NCBI GenBank assembly: GCA_027859095.1
Contig: JAQIBN010000167.1
Coordinates: 1-36,547, forward strand
Origin: Spirochaetia bacterium
GTDB taxonomy: Bacteria > Spirochaetota > Spirochaetia > B11-G9
Direction: 5' to 3'
DNA: 36,547 nt
Shown here: one piece after another, positions 15,902 through 24,085 of the stretch
Position numbering within the stretch: the first letter of the stretch is position 1
How the letters are laid out: every line of letters starts with the position of its first letter
Notes under the pieces: model-generated
What the model was told of the DNA's origin: nothing
Databases searched by the model: none
What the model saw: the letters and a program-made list of their open reading frames with translations, nothing else
Program-made: the position numbers and the translations under genes

Positions 15902-18252
15902 TTTATCATCCCCCCCTTACTCAAACTTTTTCCCAGAAGGGTTCTTTCCAGATTACAAGGAAGCTCTCTTACAGGTACACCAGTTGCATTCGCTACAGCC
16001 GCGGCAATTGCTGCTCCAACAGCTTCAGTTGCAGGCTCACCAAGAGATTTTGCACCGTAGGTACCAGCACTATCATCACATTCAAAAATCACAGCTTCCA
16101 TTTCGGGGACATCAATTGATGTCGGGAAAATATAGGAATCAAAATTCTTAGACTCCAACTGTCCTTTGTTTACTGGAACCTCTTCTGTGACACCAAAACC
16201 CTGGCCCATAGCGATTCCACCATAGATTTGACCTTCCACAGTATCCGGGTTTACACAGGTACCAACATCATGTCCCGAAGAAACCTTTAGAACATCAACA
16301 AAGCCAGTTTCCATATCCACTTCAACTTCAGCCACAACTACTCCATAGGAATAAGTGGGAAAAGCATCTCCCTGACCAGTATGATGATCAATCCCAAGGT
16401 CTCCTGGCTCGCTCCAGTTATAGACAGCCATAGCTTTACCTGTCCATAATCTTGTGTTACATACATCAGCCAGACTTACCTTATTTTTGCCATCACTGCC
16501 AATTATGTAAAACTCATTATTATCTATATCCACTTTATCAGGATCTGTTTTAAGTAACATAGCTGCTGTTTCCCTAAGTAAAGTCCCTAAATCTATAGAA
16601 GCCTTCCTCATAGACTGAGCTCCCATGACTGTACCTCGTGAGGCAACTGTCATACCGGAATCCGGAATGGAATGTGTATCTACACCAACAAAATTGATAA
16701 TATCCGTTGTGCATCCAATTCCTTCTGCTGCTATCTGTGTATAGGCTGTTTTTAATCCCTGTCCATTTTCAGCAAGACCTGTATTAATTAGAATGGTTCC
16801 GTCTTCTATTGCTGTTACTAATGAACCACCTGCATCTGGTGTTTCAGCACCATACCCACTGCCTCTGTAACAGGAGACCAGGGCAATGCCCTTTCTTTTC
16901 TCTTTAGATTTATGAGTATTAGAATATTCTTCTTTTTTCCGATAATACTCTGTTGTATTTACCATATGATCAATCATTTCCAGAGTTATTGTTTCTGCAG
17001 TTAGTTTTTGACTTGTAGCTGTTAAATCACCCTGCTTTAGAATATTTTTCCTGCGTAAGTCAATTTCATCAATACCCATTTCTTTTGCAATTTCATTTAA
17101 AAACTGCTCTTGAGCAAAGATAATCTGAGGGGAAGAATATCCTCTCATGGCACCTGAGTGAATATTATTGGTAAACACCCCATAAGTATCAGTTTTGATA
17201 TTAGGAATATTGTATACTCCTGCAGAATGAATAGCAGCCCTGCAGTTTAGATATTGGGTTTGATTATTATATGCCCCTGCATTAGCAATTTGAGTACCTT
17301 CCCATGCGATAATTTTTCCATCTTTAGTTAATCCAGCCTTATACTTAAAATTAAAGGGATGTCTTTTAGCTGATTCCATAAATGATTCTTCTCTTGTTGC
17401 AACCATCTTTACGGGTCTGTCGGTAGCCATTACTAAAAGAGCCGCTCTTCCAACCATTAAACCAACTAACTCCTCCTTACCACCAAAGGAGCCTCCTAAC
17501 ATTTTCTGAACTACTCTGCATTTATTAAAAGGAGCCTGAATCGCATCAGCTAAATATCGTCTCGTAAAAAAAGGATTTTGAGCTGAAGCATAAGCCGTTA
17601 CAATACCTGCATCCGGGTCTTTCATAACTACACAGGCTTCTCTTTCTATATAAGAATGCTCAACAAAGGGGGTTTTATATTCTCTTTCCAAAATAAAATC
17701 TGCTTCTGAAAATCCTTTTTCTATATCACCCTTTCTTATAGGATAATATGAATCATAAAATATATTACCCTTTTTATCTTTATCAGGGAGACCATCTTTT
17801 AGACCAACTCCTTTTTCTCTTATTTGAACAGCATTTTTTTCTAATGCACCTTCAATAGTGTAGACTCCATCAAGTTCTTCATATTCTACCTCAATAGCCT
17901 TCAGGGCATCTTCAACCAGGTCAGTTGTTTCTGCAGCAACAATAGCAACAGTTTCTCCAACAAATCTAACTGTACCATCAGAAAGGTATGGATAGTCTGC
18001 CCAACTCTGAGTTTTTGGTACATCTTTGGCAGTCAATACAGCATAGACACCTGGAATTGCCTTTGCTTTTGAGGTATCAATTTCCACTATTATTGCATAG
18101 GCATATTTACAGCGAAGAGATCCACCAAAAATCATACCAGGGACTTTAACATCAGCAGCGTAAAGAGCCCTTCCGGTAATCTTATCTGCAGAATCAACCC
18201 TGTTTAGACGTTTATTTAAATGTCTGTAATTTTTTGTTCCCATTAATGGCAT
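15898..18252 (-). CDS. molybdenum hydroxylase molybdopterin-binding subunit (xanthine dehydrogenase-type)
   Basis: Large catalytic subunit of 784 residues, complete for the family. Domain order is the a/b hammerhead (about residues 20-125), then the Mo-pterin domain. Key motifs are MLGGSFGGKEEL, GAMRGYSSPQIIF, GLAENGQGLKTAYTQIAAE, and the catalytic glutamate in GAKSLGEPATEAVGAA near the C-terminus. It binds the molybdopterin-cytosine-dinucleotide cofactor and hydroxylates N-heterocycles such as purines; the precise substrate is not shown by the sequence. GGAGG lies 7 nt upstream of the ATG. With the FAD and Fe-S genes it makes a full three-subunit enzyme. Confidence 0.92.
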   Translation of the reverse strand: MPLMGTKNYRHLNKRLNRVDSADKITGRALYAADVKVPGMIFGGSLRCKYAYAIIVEIDTSKAKAIPGVYAVLTAKDVPKTQSWADYPYLSDGTVRFVGETVAIVAAETTDLVEDALKAIEVEYEELDGVYTIEGALEKNAVQIREKGVGLKDGLPDKDKKGNIFYDSYYPIRKGDIEKGFSEADFILEREYKTPFVEHSYIEREACVVMKDPDAGIVTAYASAQNPFFTRRYLADAIQAPFNKCRVVQKMLGGSFGGKEELVGLMVGRAALLVMATDRPVKMVATREESFMESAKRHPFNFKYKAGLTKDGKIIAWEGTQIANAGAYNNQTQYLNCRAAIHSAGVYNIPNIKTDTYGVFTNNIHSGAMRGYSSPQIIFAQEQFLNEIAKEMGIDEIDLRRKNILKQGDLTATSQKLTAETITLEMIDHMVNTTEYYRKKEEYSNTHKSKEKRKGIALVSCYRGSGYGAETPDAGGSLVTAIEDGTILINTGLAENGQGLKTAYTQIAAEGIGCTTDIINFVGVDTHSIPDSGMTVASRGTVMGAQSMRKASIDLGTLLRETAAMLLKTDPDKVDIDNNEFYIIGSDGKNKVSLADVCNTRLWTGKAMAVYNWSEPGDLGIDHHTGQGDAFPTYSYGVVVAEVEVDMETGFVDVLKVSSGHDVGTCVNPDTVEGQIYGGIAMGQGFGVTEEVPVNKGQLESKNFDSYIFPTSIDVPEMEAVIFECDDSAGTYGAKSLGEPATEAVGAAIAAAVANATGVPVRELPCNLERTLLGKSLSKGGMIK

Positions 18253-18315
18253 AATTCAACCTCCAATACAACACACAATAGAATTCCTCAATTTTATGTA
18301 TCTCATTTTATCTCT

Positions 18316-19398
18316 TTATAAATAATCAGGTCTTAAAGAGCCGTTCGGACATACAGAAAAACATAATCCACAATATCTGCAAAGATCTGTATCAAGTGAC
18401 ATATTTTTACTGCTGAGAGTCCTTGCCTCATATGCACAGGCCTTAACACAGGCCATACACTCAGTACAGCTTTCCGGGTTGTAAATAAAATCAAATTTCT
18501 TATTATTTGCAGCAGAATTTAGATATTTATGTGAGAGACCAGATAAGTCAGCAGAATTATTATAACCTAGTTCGGTTATTAATTTTTCAAGCTTTACATT
18601 TAGTTTACTAATATATTCCACACCCTTAACAATTGGAGCAGTACAAATACCAACTGCCGAAGCTCCGGCCATTAACATCTCAACTGCATCTTCGGCCTTT
18701 GTTACTCCACCCAGGCCTATGACTGGTTTATCTGTGGCAGACGAAATCTCCGCCACATAACGAAGTGTTATTGGTTTAATGGAACTGCCAGTAAGCCATC
18801 CAAAACCATTACCCCCACCAATTAGAGGTTTACCTGTTTTTATATCAATTCTTAAAACAGGTCCAATGGAATCAATTGCAGTAATGCCGTCAGCTCCTGC
18901 TTCAAGAGCTTCAAGTGCTATTCCTACAGCATCTACCCAATTGGGACTTATTTTCACAAGCACCGGTTTTTTCGTAAGGAGCTTCGCTTTCTTCAGCATA
19001 GGCAGAATAGTATCTCTTTCATAGGAAACAAGTTCAATAATATCTGCTCCTGCCTTTGAAACTTTTCCAACCCAGTTTTTTGCTTCCAGGGGAGTATGGC
19101 CAATACTTGCAATAACAACAACACCTGCTTTTTTAGCCTCAGGGATCTCTTTCGCTACCCACTCTGAACCTGGAATATCCGACCATTCCTCAGCATTTAT
19201 CATACTGTTTTTTCCAGACACAGCCATATGTGGAAAAGGATTAACAGCTGGATTATCCCTTATAGTTTTTGTAACTACAGCTCCAGCACCTGCATTGTGA
19301 GCACGGATAAGACCCTTTGCTCCATAACTCAAGGGACCTGATCCAAGGATAAAAGGACTTTGGAGTTTTATCCCGAACAGATAAGTTTCGATGCTCAT
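18316..19398 (-). CDS. PreA-like dihydropyrimidine dehydrogenase/dihydroorotate dehydrogenase-family protein with C-terminal 2[4Fe-4S] ferredoxin domain
   Basis: FMN TIM-barrel oxidoreductase of 360 residues. The barrel covers about residues 1-285, with SPFILGSGPLSYGAKGL at the start, KPVLVKISPNW, and GLGGVTKAEDAVEMLMAGA near the phosphate site. The C-terminal ferredoxin domain has two clusters: Cys311, Cys314, Cys317, Cys321 and Cys340, Cys343, Cys346, Cys350. This matches the PreA subunit of bacterial dihydropyrimidine dehydrogenase, but no PreT partner is encoded next to it. It probably reduces or oxidises a C=C or C=N bond of a heterocycle. Its ATG overlaps the upstream amidohydrolase stop (ATGA) with GGAGG upstream. 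Confidence 0.87.
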   Translation of the reverse strand: MSIETYLFGIKLQSPFILGSGPLSYGAKGLIRAHNAGAGAVVTKTIRDNPAVNPFPHMAVSGKNSMINAEEWSDIPGSEWVAKEIPEAKKAGVVVIASIGHTPLEAKNWVGKVSKAGADIIELVSYERDTILPMLKKAKLLTKKPVLVKISPNWVDAVGIALEALEAGADGITAIDSIGPVLRIDIKTGKPLIGGGNGFGWLTGSSIKPITLRYVAEISSATDKPVIGLGGVTKAEDAVEMLMAGASAVGICTAPIVKGVEYISKLNVKLEKLITELGYNNSADLSGLSHKYLNSAANNKKFDFIYNPESCTECMACVKACAYEARTLSSKNMSLDTDLCRYCGLCFSVCPNGSLRPDYL

Positions 19399-20711
19399 TT
19401 ATCATCCTCCCATAATCGTGCTGCCTGTACTTTCACAGCCTTATATTCGTCTTTCATATTGGTATCAACAAGAGATCCATTGGCTTTCAACTGCCTTCCA
19501 TTAACAAAAACATTCATAACATTTTCAGGATTACAGTAAAGAACAAGCTGAGTAAAAATATTTTCTTTATTTAATGGTGTAGGAAGCTCTGGCTTAATAG
19601 TAATTATATCTGCAAAACTACCCACTTCCAGTTTTCCTGCCTGCTCCATTCTCATAGCTGAAGCACCATGGCTTGTGGCCATATTAAAAACAGTCTCTGC
19701 AGGCATAATTTCAGGATTCTCAAGGTTTGCTTTGTGTAACAAAAAAGCGCCTCTCATTACCTCAAAAAAATTGTTAATATATCCATCTGTTCCAAGGCCT
19801 ACCTTTAGCCCCTTTTCCAGCATCTCCGGTACAGGAGCAATACCACCGCCAACTTCACAGTTGCTTAGAGGGAGATGAGCCATATTTACTCCATGTTTAA
19901 ACAGAGTATCCATCTCTCCTTCAGTCAGTTTAACTCCCTGAGCAGCCAGAATCGGTTCTTCAAAAAAATCAAGTTCATCATACAATTCCACTGGAAGCAT
20001 ATTATAATTTTTTTGGCATAATTCCTGTTCGTATTTGCTTTCGGAAAGGTGCATCTGTATTCCAGTGCCAGTCTCTCTGGAAGCATCCATTGCTTTACGA
20101 ATAAATTCTTTGGAACAGGTAAATGTTGTATGAATACAGATCATTCCTGAAATTAGAGGGTGGTCCTTGTATTTATTATAAAAGCTTTTGTTCTCTTCAA
20201 TAGCGAGCAATCCATTATCAGTATTTACTCTTTCGGAAGCTTCAAAAGAGAGAATAGCCTTTATTCCTACATCTTTGAGAGCTTCTGCTTCTGCTTCCAG
20301 AGCACCCGGAATAGCCATAGGGGCTTCAAGAATATCACAAAGGGCAGTAACGCCGCTGTTAATCAGCTCATAGGCCATCGCTCTTGCTGTTACGGCTATC
20401 ATTTTATGGTCAAGGCGGTCTTCAACTTTCGGCCACCAGAAATCTTCGAGAAAGTTTTTAAAATCTTCTATATCAGCAGGAACAGATATTCCATGGGATA
20501 AAACACCATATAGATGCATATGCGCATTTATAAAACCTGGGGAGATGATCTGATCCCTGCAGTCCAATACTTCGAAATCAGGATATTTTTCCAGGAGGAA
20601 TTCATTCGAATTGACTTCAGAAATAAGATCACCCTCTATGGCCAGACCATAATTCTCCATGACTACAGCGTTATCAGCCAATAAAAATTTACCTAAAACC
20701 AGTTTTCCCAT
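19395..20711 (-). CDS. SsnA-like amidohydrolase
   Basis: Metal-dependent hydrolase of 438 residues, first gene of the catabolic operon. The HxH motif is His64 and His66 in GFINAHMHLYG. Later metal and substrate motifs are IQMHLSESKYE, MAHLPLSNCEVGGGIAPVPE and GLGTDGYINNFFE. Overall order and length agree with the putative aminohydrolase SsnA of selenium-linked purine clusters and with chlorohydrolase/cytosine-deaminase relatives. It probably deaminates or opens a ring intermediate. AAAGG precedes the ATG, and a clear promoter lies upstream. Confidence 0.82.
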   Translation of the reverse strand: MGKLVLGKFLLADNAVVMENYGLAIEGDLISEVNSNEFLLEKYPDFEVLDCRDQIISPGFINAHMHLYGVLSHGISVPADIEDFKNFLEDFWWPKVEDRLDHKMIAVTARAMAYELINSGVTALCDILEAPMAIPGALEAEAEALKDVGIKAILSFEASERVNTDNGLLAIEENKSFYNKYKDHPLISGMICIHTTFTCSKEFIRKAMDASRETGTGIQMHLSESKYEQELCQKNYNMLPVELYDELDFFEEPILAAQGVKLTEGEMDTLFKHGVNMAHLPLSNCEVGGGIAPVPEMLEKGLKVGLGTDGYINNFFEVMRGAFLLHKANLENPEIMPAETVFNMATSHGASAMRMEQAGKLEVGSFADIITIKPELPTPLNKENIFTQLVLYCNPENVMNVFVNGRQLKANGSLVDTNMKDEYKAVKVQAARLWEDDK

Positions 20712-20755
20712 TTATTTACCTTTTAATACTTGTCTATACATGATCCATGGAAAAC

Positions 20756-20784
20756 AGATTAACACATGTACGTACCAATGTCAA
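20756..20784 (-). promoter_or_regulatory. sigma-70 promoter of the ten-gene catabolic operon
   Basis: On the minus strand a perfect TTGACA (20779-20784) is followed by a 17-nt spacer and TAATCT (20756-20761), which keeps the key T, A and final T of the -10 box. The predicted start lies about 35-40 nt before the first gene. The spacer contains the palindrome GTACGTAC. Confidence 0.65.
20764..20776. promoter_or_regulatory. shared GntR-type operator, copy 2
   Basis: ACATGTACGTACC on the plus strand has a perfect GTACGTAC core (GT-N4-AC). It differs at two central bases from the site at 8531-8543 in the gntR promoter and occupies the same place, between -35 and -10. Confidence 0.55.
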
Positions 20785-20948
20785 ATGATTATACGTTCTG
20801 AGAATTTTAGTATGAATTATGAATACAGTTCATAGCCGTTTCTCACGAAACACAAATAAACTATTTCATTTTATTAATCTAAAAAGGATATTGAGGGAAA
20901 TAGTCTAAATATTGAATAATCTAATAACCAGGTAAATTCATTGTGTTT

Positions 20949-21552
20949 TTAATCGGTGCTATGAGCCTTCCACAAACATTCTTCAAGTTTGAAATCTGAA
21001 AACACTGCTTCAAAAGATGATACGATAGGACTACAGGCATACAAACCGAATCTAACCGGTAGAGTTGGAGTAGTTTCTCCCAGACAATGGAGATGAAATA
21101 TACGCATTTGTTTAAACTCCAGTCCATCTGTTGAAAATTCAATAAGGAAATCCGGGGCCTCTGTGGCTAAGCCGAGACCAGACTTCTGTTTTTGTAGATA
21201 TATCTGTAGTAGCCCAGTCAGAGTAACCATTATTGGTAACAACACTACCCAAACGTGATAGATTTTTGTCTTCAAATTCTATTGAAGCCTTAAACCAGTT
21301 ATTACTATCCATATAAATAATTATTTCGCTTTGATCAAACCTTCCATTTTATTTAAAAGATACTTTTGTTGTAAATGAAAAGTTATCATTACCTGTCATT
21401 AATAATGTGGGAGCATTATCATTCCTGAAACCGTAGTAGCTGCGCTGCCAGTAATCGGTATTGGTCTCGGTAGTTATCTTTACAGAGCTGTCATTTATTT
21501 CATATGTTTTTGGCTGGTTTTGCCATTGGGCATTAGCGAATAATGATTTCAT
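20949..21552 (-). pseudogene. broken DUF1349 (concanavalin A-like/'regulation of enolase') protein gene
   Basis: The intact N-terminal piece (21349-21552, MKSLFANAQWQNQPKTYEIN...) reads well as a DUF1349 protein: YWQRSYYGFRNDNAPTLL. It then meets an in-frame TAA after KVSFK. The same frame continues past the stop with NGRFDQSEIIIYMDSNNWF and GYSDWATTD. Near 21155-21165, in a CCCC run, the frame shifts by one base into the third piece (DFLIEFSTDGLEFKQM...), which ends at 20949. Joined, the parts give one roughly 200-residue domain. Two lesions make it a likely pseudogene, although sequencing error cannot be excluded. AAGGA precedes the original ATG. It lies 99 nt downstream of glgX on the same strand and was probably once co-transcribed with it. 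Confidence 0.75.
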
Positions 21553-21651
21553 TATAAATTCCTTTTTAACACAGTAAAGTAATGTTGCAATATAGAGTTT
21601 ACTTTACAGCCTAAGACTCTTCTACATCAGAATCATTTACACCCGGATAAT

Positions 21652-23817
21652 TTAGTGCTGTATAGACAACAAAACAACAACAGATTTAGCCTTCACAAGA
21701 TATTCATCCTGCATCTCAAGATATTCTTCTTCGCCAAATACAGGAATATCTTTTCCCACCGTTAAATAAGTATCTATGGCTCTAAACCATAAAGTTCCAA
21801 CCGGGGGTGAACAAATTTTAAAGGTTTGATCAATATCACCCCCATTAAACATTAGATAAAAATCATTGTCATCTTTATCTGCATCAACATCTGCTTCTGT
21901 TCCATCAAGTCTATAGGCAAGACAATGATTCATATTTTTCCAATCCGGTAAACTTCCTTCCTTGTTGTACCAGATAATATCTGGCTTTGCATTAAAAGTA
22001 GAGTCTTTTCCAAGATAGAATTCCGGCCTATGAAATACTGGATGTTTTTTCCTGAATTCTATTATTTTTTTTGTAAATGTAAAATTTTCATTATTTTCAG
22101 TTTTTAATTTCCAGTCATACCAGGAAACTTCATTGTTCTGACAATAGGCATTATTATTTCCTCCTTGAGTTCTCAGGAACTCATCTCCCCCAAGTATCAT
22201 AGGAGTACCAAGTGAAAGCATAAGTGTTGCAATTAAATTTTTCGATTGACGTCGCCTGATAGCTGAAATTTCAGGATTATAACTTACCCCTTCTTTCCCA
22301 TGGTTGTAACTAAGATTATTATCACTACCATCACGACTCTCTTCGCCATTTGCTTCATTATGTTTATTATTATAACTAACCAGATCATTAAGGGTGAATC
22401 CATCATGGGATGTAATAAAATTAATACTGTGGAACGGTTTTCTTCCATCTCCCATAAATAGATCAGAACTTCCTGTAAGTCTTGTAGCCAGAGCATGAAC
22501 CATTCCCACATCACCGCGCCAATATTTTCTTATATCATCACGAAATTTATCATTCCATTCAGCCCAGCGCCCACCGGGGAAAGAACCAACCTGATAGGCT
22601 CCACCAGCATCCCATGCTTCTGCTATAATTTTAGTATTTCTTAATACAGGATCTTCTGCAATTCCTTCAAGTATGGGAGGATTTTCCATTAAATTTCCAT
22701 CCTGGTCTCTACCAAGAATCGATCCAAGATCGAAACGAAAACCATCGACATGCATCTCAATCACCCAGTAATGGAGACAACTTCGTATAATAGAACGAAC
22801 AATAGGGTGATTGCAATTAAGAGTATTACCACAACCGGAAAAGTTCCTGTAAAATCTTTTATCTTCGGATAATATGTAGTAAAGATTATTATCCCACCCT
22901 CTGAAAGAGAGTGTAGGACCTAGTTCACTTCCTTCGCCTGTATGGTTGAAAACAACATCAAGAATAACTTCAATGCCTGCTTTGTGCAGTTCTTTTATCA
23001 TCAGTTTAAATTCTTTAACCTGATTCCCATTATCTCCAGAACTTGAATAACGGCCTTTTGGTGCAAAAAAGGAGATAGGATCGTATCCCCAGTAATTTTC
23101 CAGAGGTTCATTAGTAAGGGGATTTATTCTATTAACACTATAAAAATCAAATTCAAATATTGGTAGGAATTCAAGGCTTGTTATTCCCAATTCCTTAAAA
23201 TAAGGGATTGTTTCGATAACACCCTTAAATGTTCCTGGATGTTTTACGTTTGAGGATTTATGTTTTGTAAGTCCGGAAATATGAGTTTCATAAATAATAC
23301 TATGTCTAAGTGGAAAATTAAGTGGGCGATCTCCCTGCCAGTCAAAATCATCTGCAATAACAATTGATTTAGGCATATCACCAGTATCATCTTGTTCACT
23401 GAATGAAAGATCTTTATCTGGTGAATTCCAATCATACCCTCTGGATTTACTTAGGTCCCATAGAAAAGAACCGGTAAGTGCTTTGGCAAAGGGATCCAGC
23501 AATACTTTATTGTGGTTATATCGGTGACCTTTTTCAGGTTCATAGGGACCATCTACCCTATACAGATATAGAACACCTTCTTTTATACCTTCCACACGTA
23601 TGTGCCAAACATCTCCTGTTTTATTTTGAACTGGATCCATAACAAACTCAGCCATAGGTATGGTATGTTCTGCTTTTTCGAAAAGAAGAAGAGTTACTGA
23701 TGTTGCATTACGGCTGAAAACAGCAAAATTAACTCCGTTATTTTGAACCGTCGCTCCAAATGGAAGTGGTTCGCCAGAAAATATATTATATTTATTTTGC
23801 TTTTCCATATTTGCCAT
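21652..23817 (-). CDS. glgX: glycogen debranching enzyme GlgX (GH13)
   Basis: Debranching enzyme of 721 residues, standard length for GlgX/isoamylase-type GH13. It hydrolyses alpha-1,6 branches of glycogen or limit dextrins in the cytoplasm. The N-terminal CBM48 domain begins FSGEPLPFGATVQNNGVNFA. The GH13 barrel has VILDVVFNHTGEG, the nucleophile aspartate in VDGFRFDLGSI, the acid glutamate in IIAEAWDAGGAYQVG, and the transition-state aspartate in FITSHDGFTLNDLVSY. A GAGGG lies upstream of the ATG. It stands apart from the flanking gene groups; only the broken DUF1349 gene follows it. Confidence 0.93.
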   Translation of the reverse strand: MANMEKQNKYNIFSGEPLPFGATVQNNGVNFAVFSRNATSVTLLLFEKAEHTIPMAEFVMDPVQNKTGDVWHIRVEGIKEGVLYLYRVDGPYEPEKGHRYNHNKVLLDPFAKALTGSFLWDLSKSRGYDWNSPDKDLSFSEQDDTGDMPKSIVIADDFDWQGDRPLNFPLRHSIIYETHISGLTKHKSSNVKHPGTFKGVIETIPYFKELGITSLEFLPIFEFDFYSVNRINPLTNEPLENYWGYDPISFFAPKGRYSSSGDNGNQVKEFKLMIKELHKAGIEVILDVVFNHTGEGSELGPTLSFRGWDNNLYYILSEDKRFYRNFSGCGNTLNCNHPIVRSIIRSCLHYWVIEMHVDGFRFDLGSILGRDQDGNLMENPPILEGIAEDPVLRNTKIIAEAWDAGGAYQVGSFPGGRWAEWNDKFRDDIRKYWRGDVGMVHALATRLTGSSDLFMGDGRKPFHSINFITSHDGFTLNDLVSYNNKHNEANGEESRDGSDNNLSYNHGKEGVSYNPEISAIRRRQSKNLIATLMLSLGTPMILGGDEFLRTQGGNNNAYCQNNEVSWYDWKLKTENNENFTFTKKIIEFRKKHPVFHRPEFYLGKDSTFNAKPDIIWYNKEGSLPDWKNMNHCLAYRLDGTEADVDADKDDNDFYLMFNGGDIDQTFKICSPPVGTLWFRAIDTYLTVGKDIPVFGEEEYLEMQDEYLVKAKSVVVLLSIQH

Positions 23818-23949
23818 TGTACCCTCATCCTAAATCATATGACTGTAAATATACAATTAGTCGATATTTATAATCAATGCAAACAGATTTTTTTACAAAA
23901 CAACTAAATAGTATGATACAGTCAATTTCCATAAATTATTTTATAATTC

Positions 23950-24077
23950 AGGCTGGTCGCAAACAAGTTTGCTGCTCGGCCTATGAGTCGTACCGGAAGA
24001 GCGAAGCGATGAGGAACGATCTCAGCATCCTAAGGCTGGTCGCAAACAAGTTTGCTGCTCGCCTATGCATCCTAAGG
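23950..24077. repeat. GC-rich repeat pair upstream of the fused Mo hydroxylase gene
   Basis: A 35-36-nt unit beginning AGGCTGGTCGCAAACAAG and ending CTGCTC(G)GCCTATG occurs at 23950-23985 and again at 24033-24067, differing by one extra G. Each copy contains GCAAACAAGTTTGC and can fold into a hairpin with AGGC/GCCT at its base. A second motif, GCATCCTAAGG, flanks the second copy at 24025-24035 and 24067-24077. The final copy supplies part of the AAGGAG ribosome site (24074-24079) of the next gene. The element is far richer in GC than its surroundings. A TATAAT box just before it (23942-23947) would place both copies in the leader RNA. Confidence 0.75.
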
Positions 24078-24085
24078 AGTTTACA

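Noticed and set aside
20921-21142. Separate small gene of 73 codons
   Set aside because: It is an off-frame overlap of the C-terminal piece of the broken DUF1349 gene, which explains the region better.
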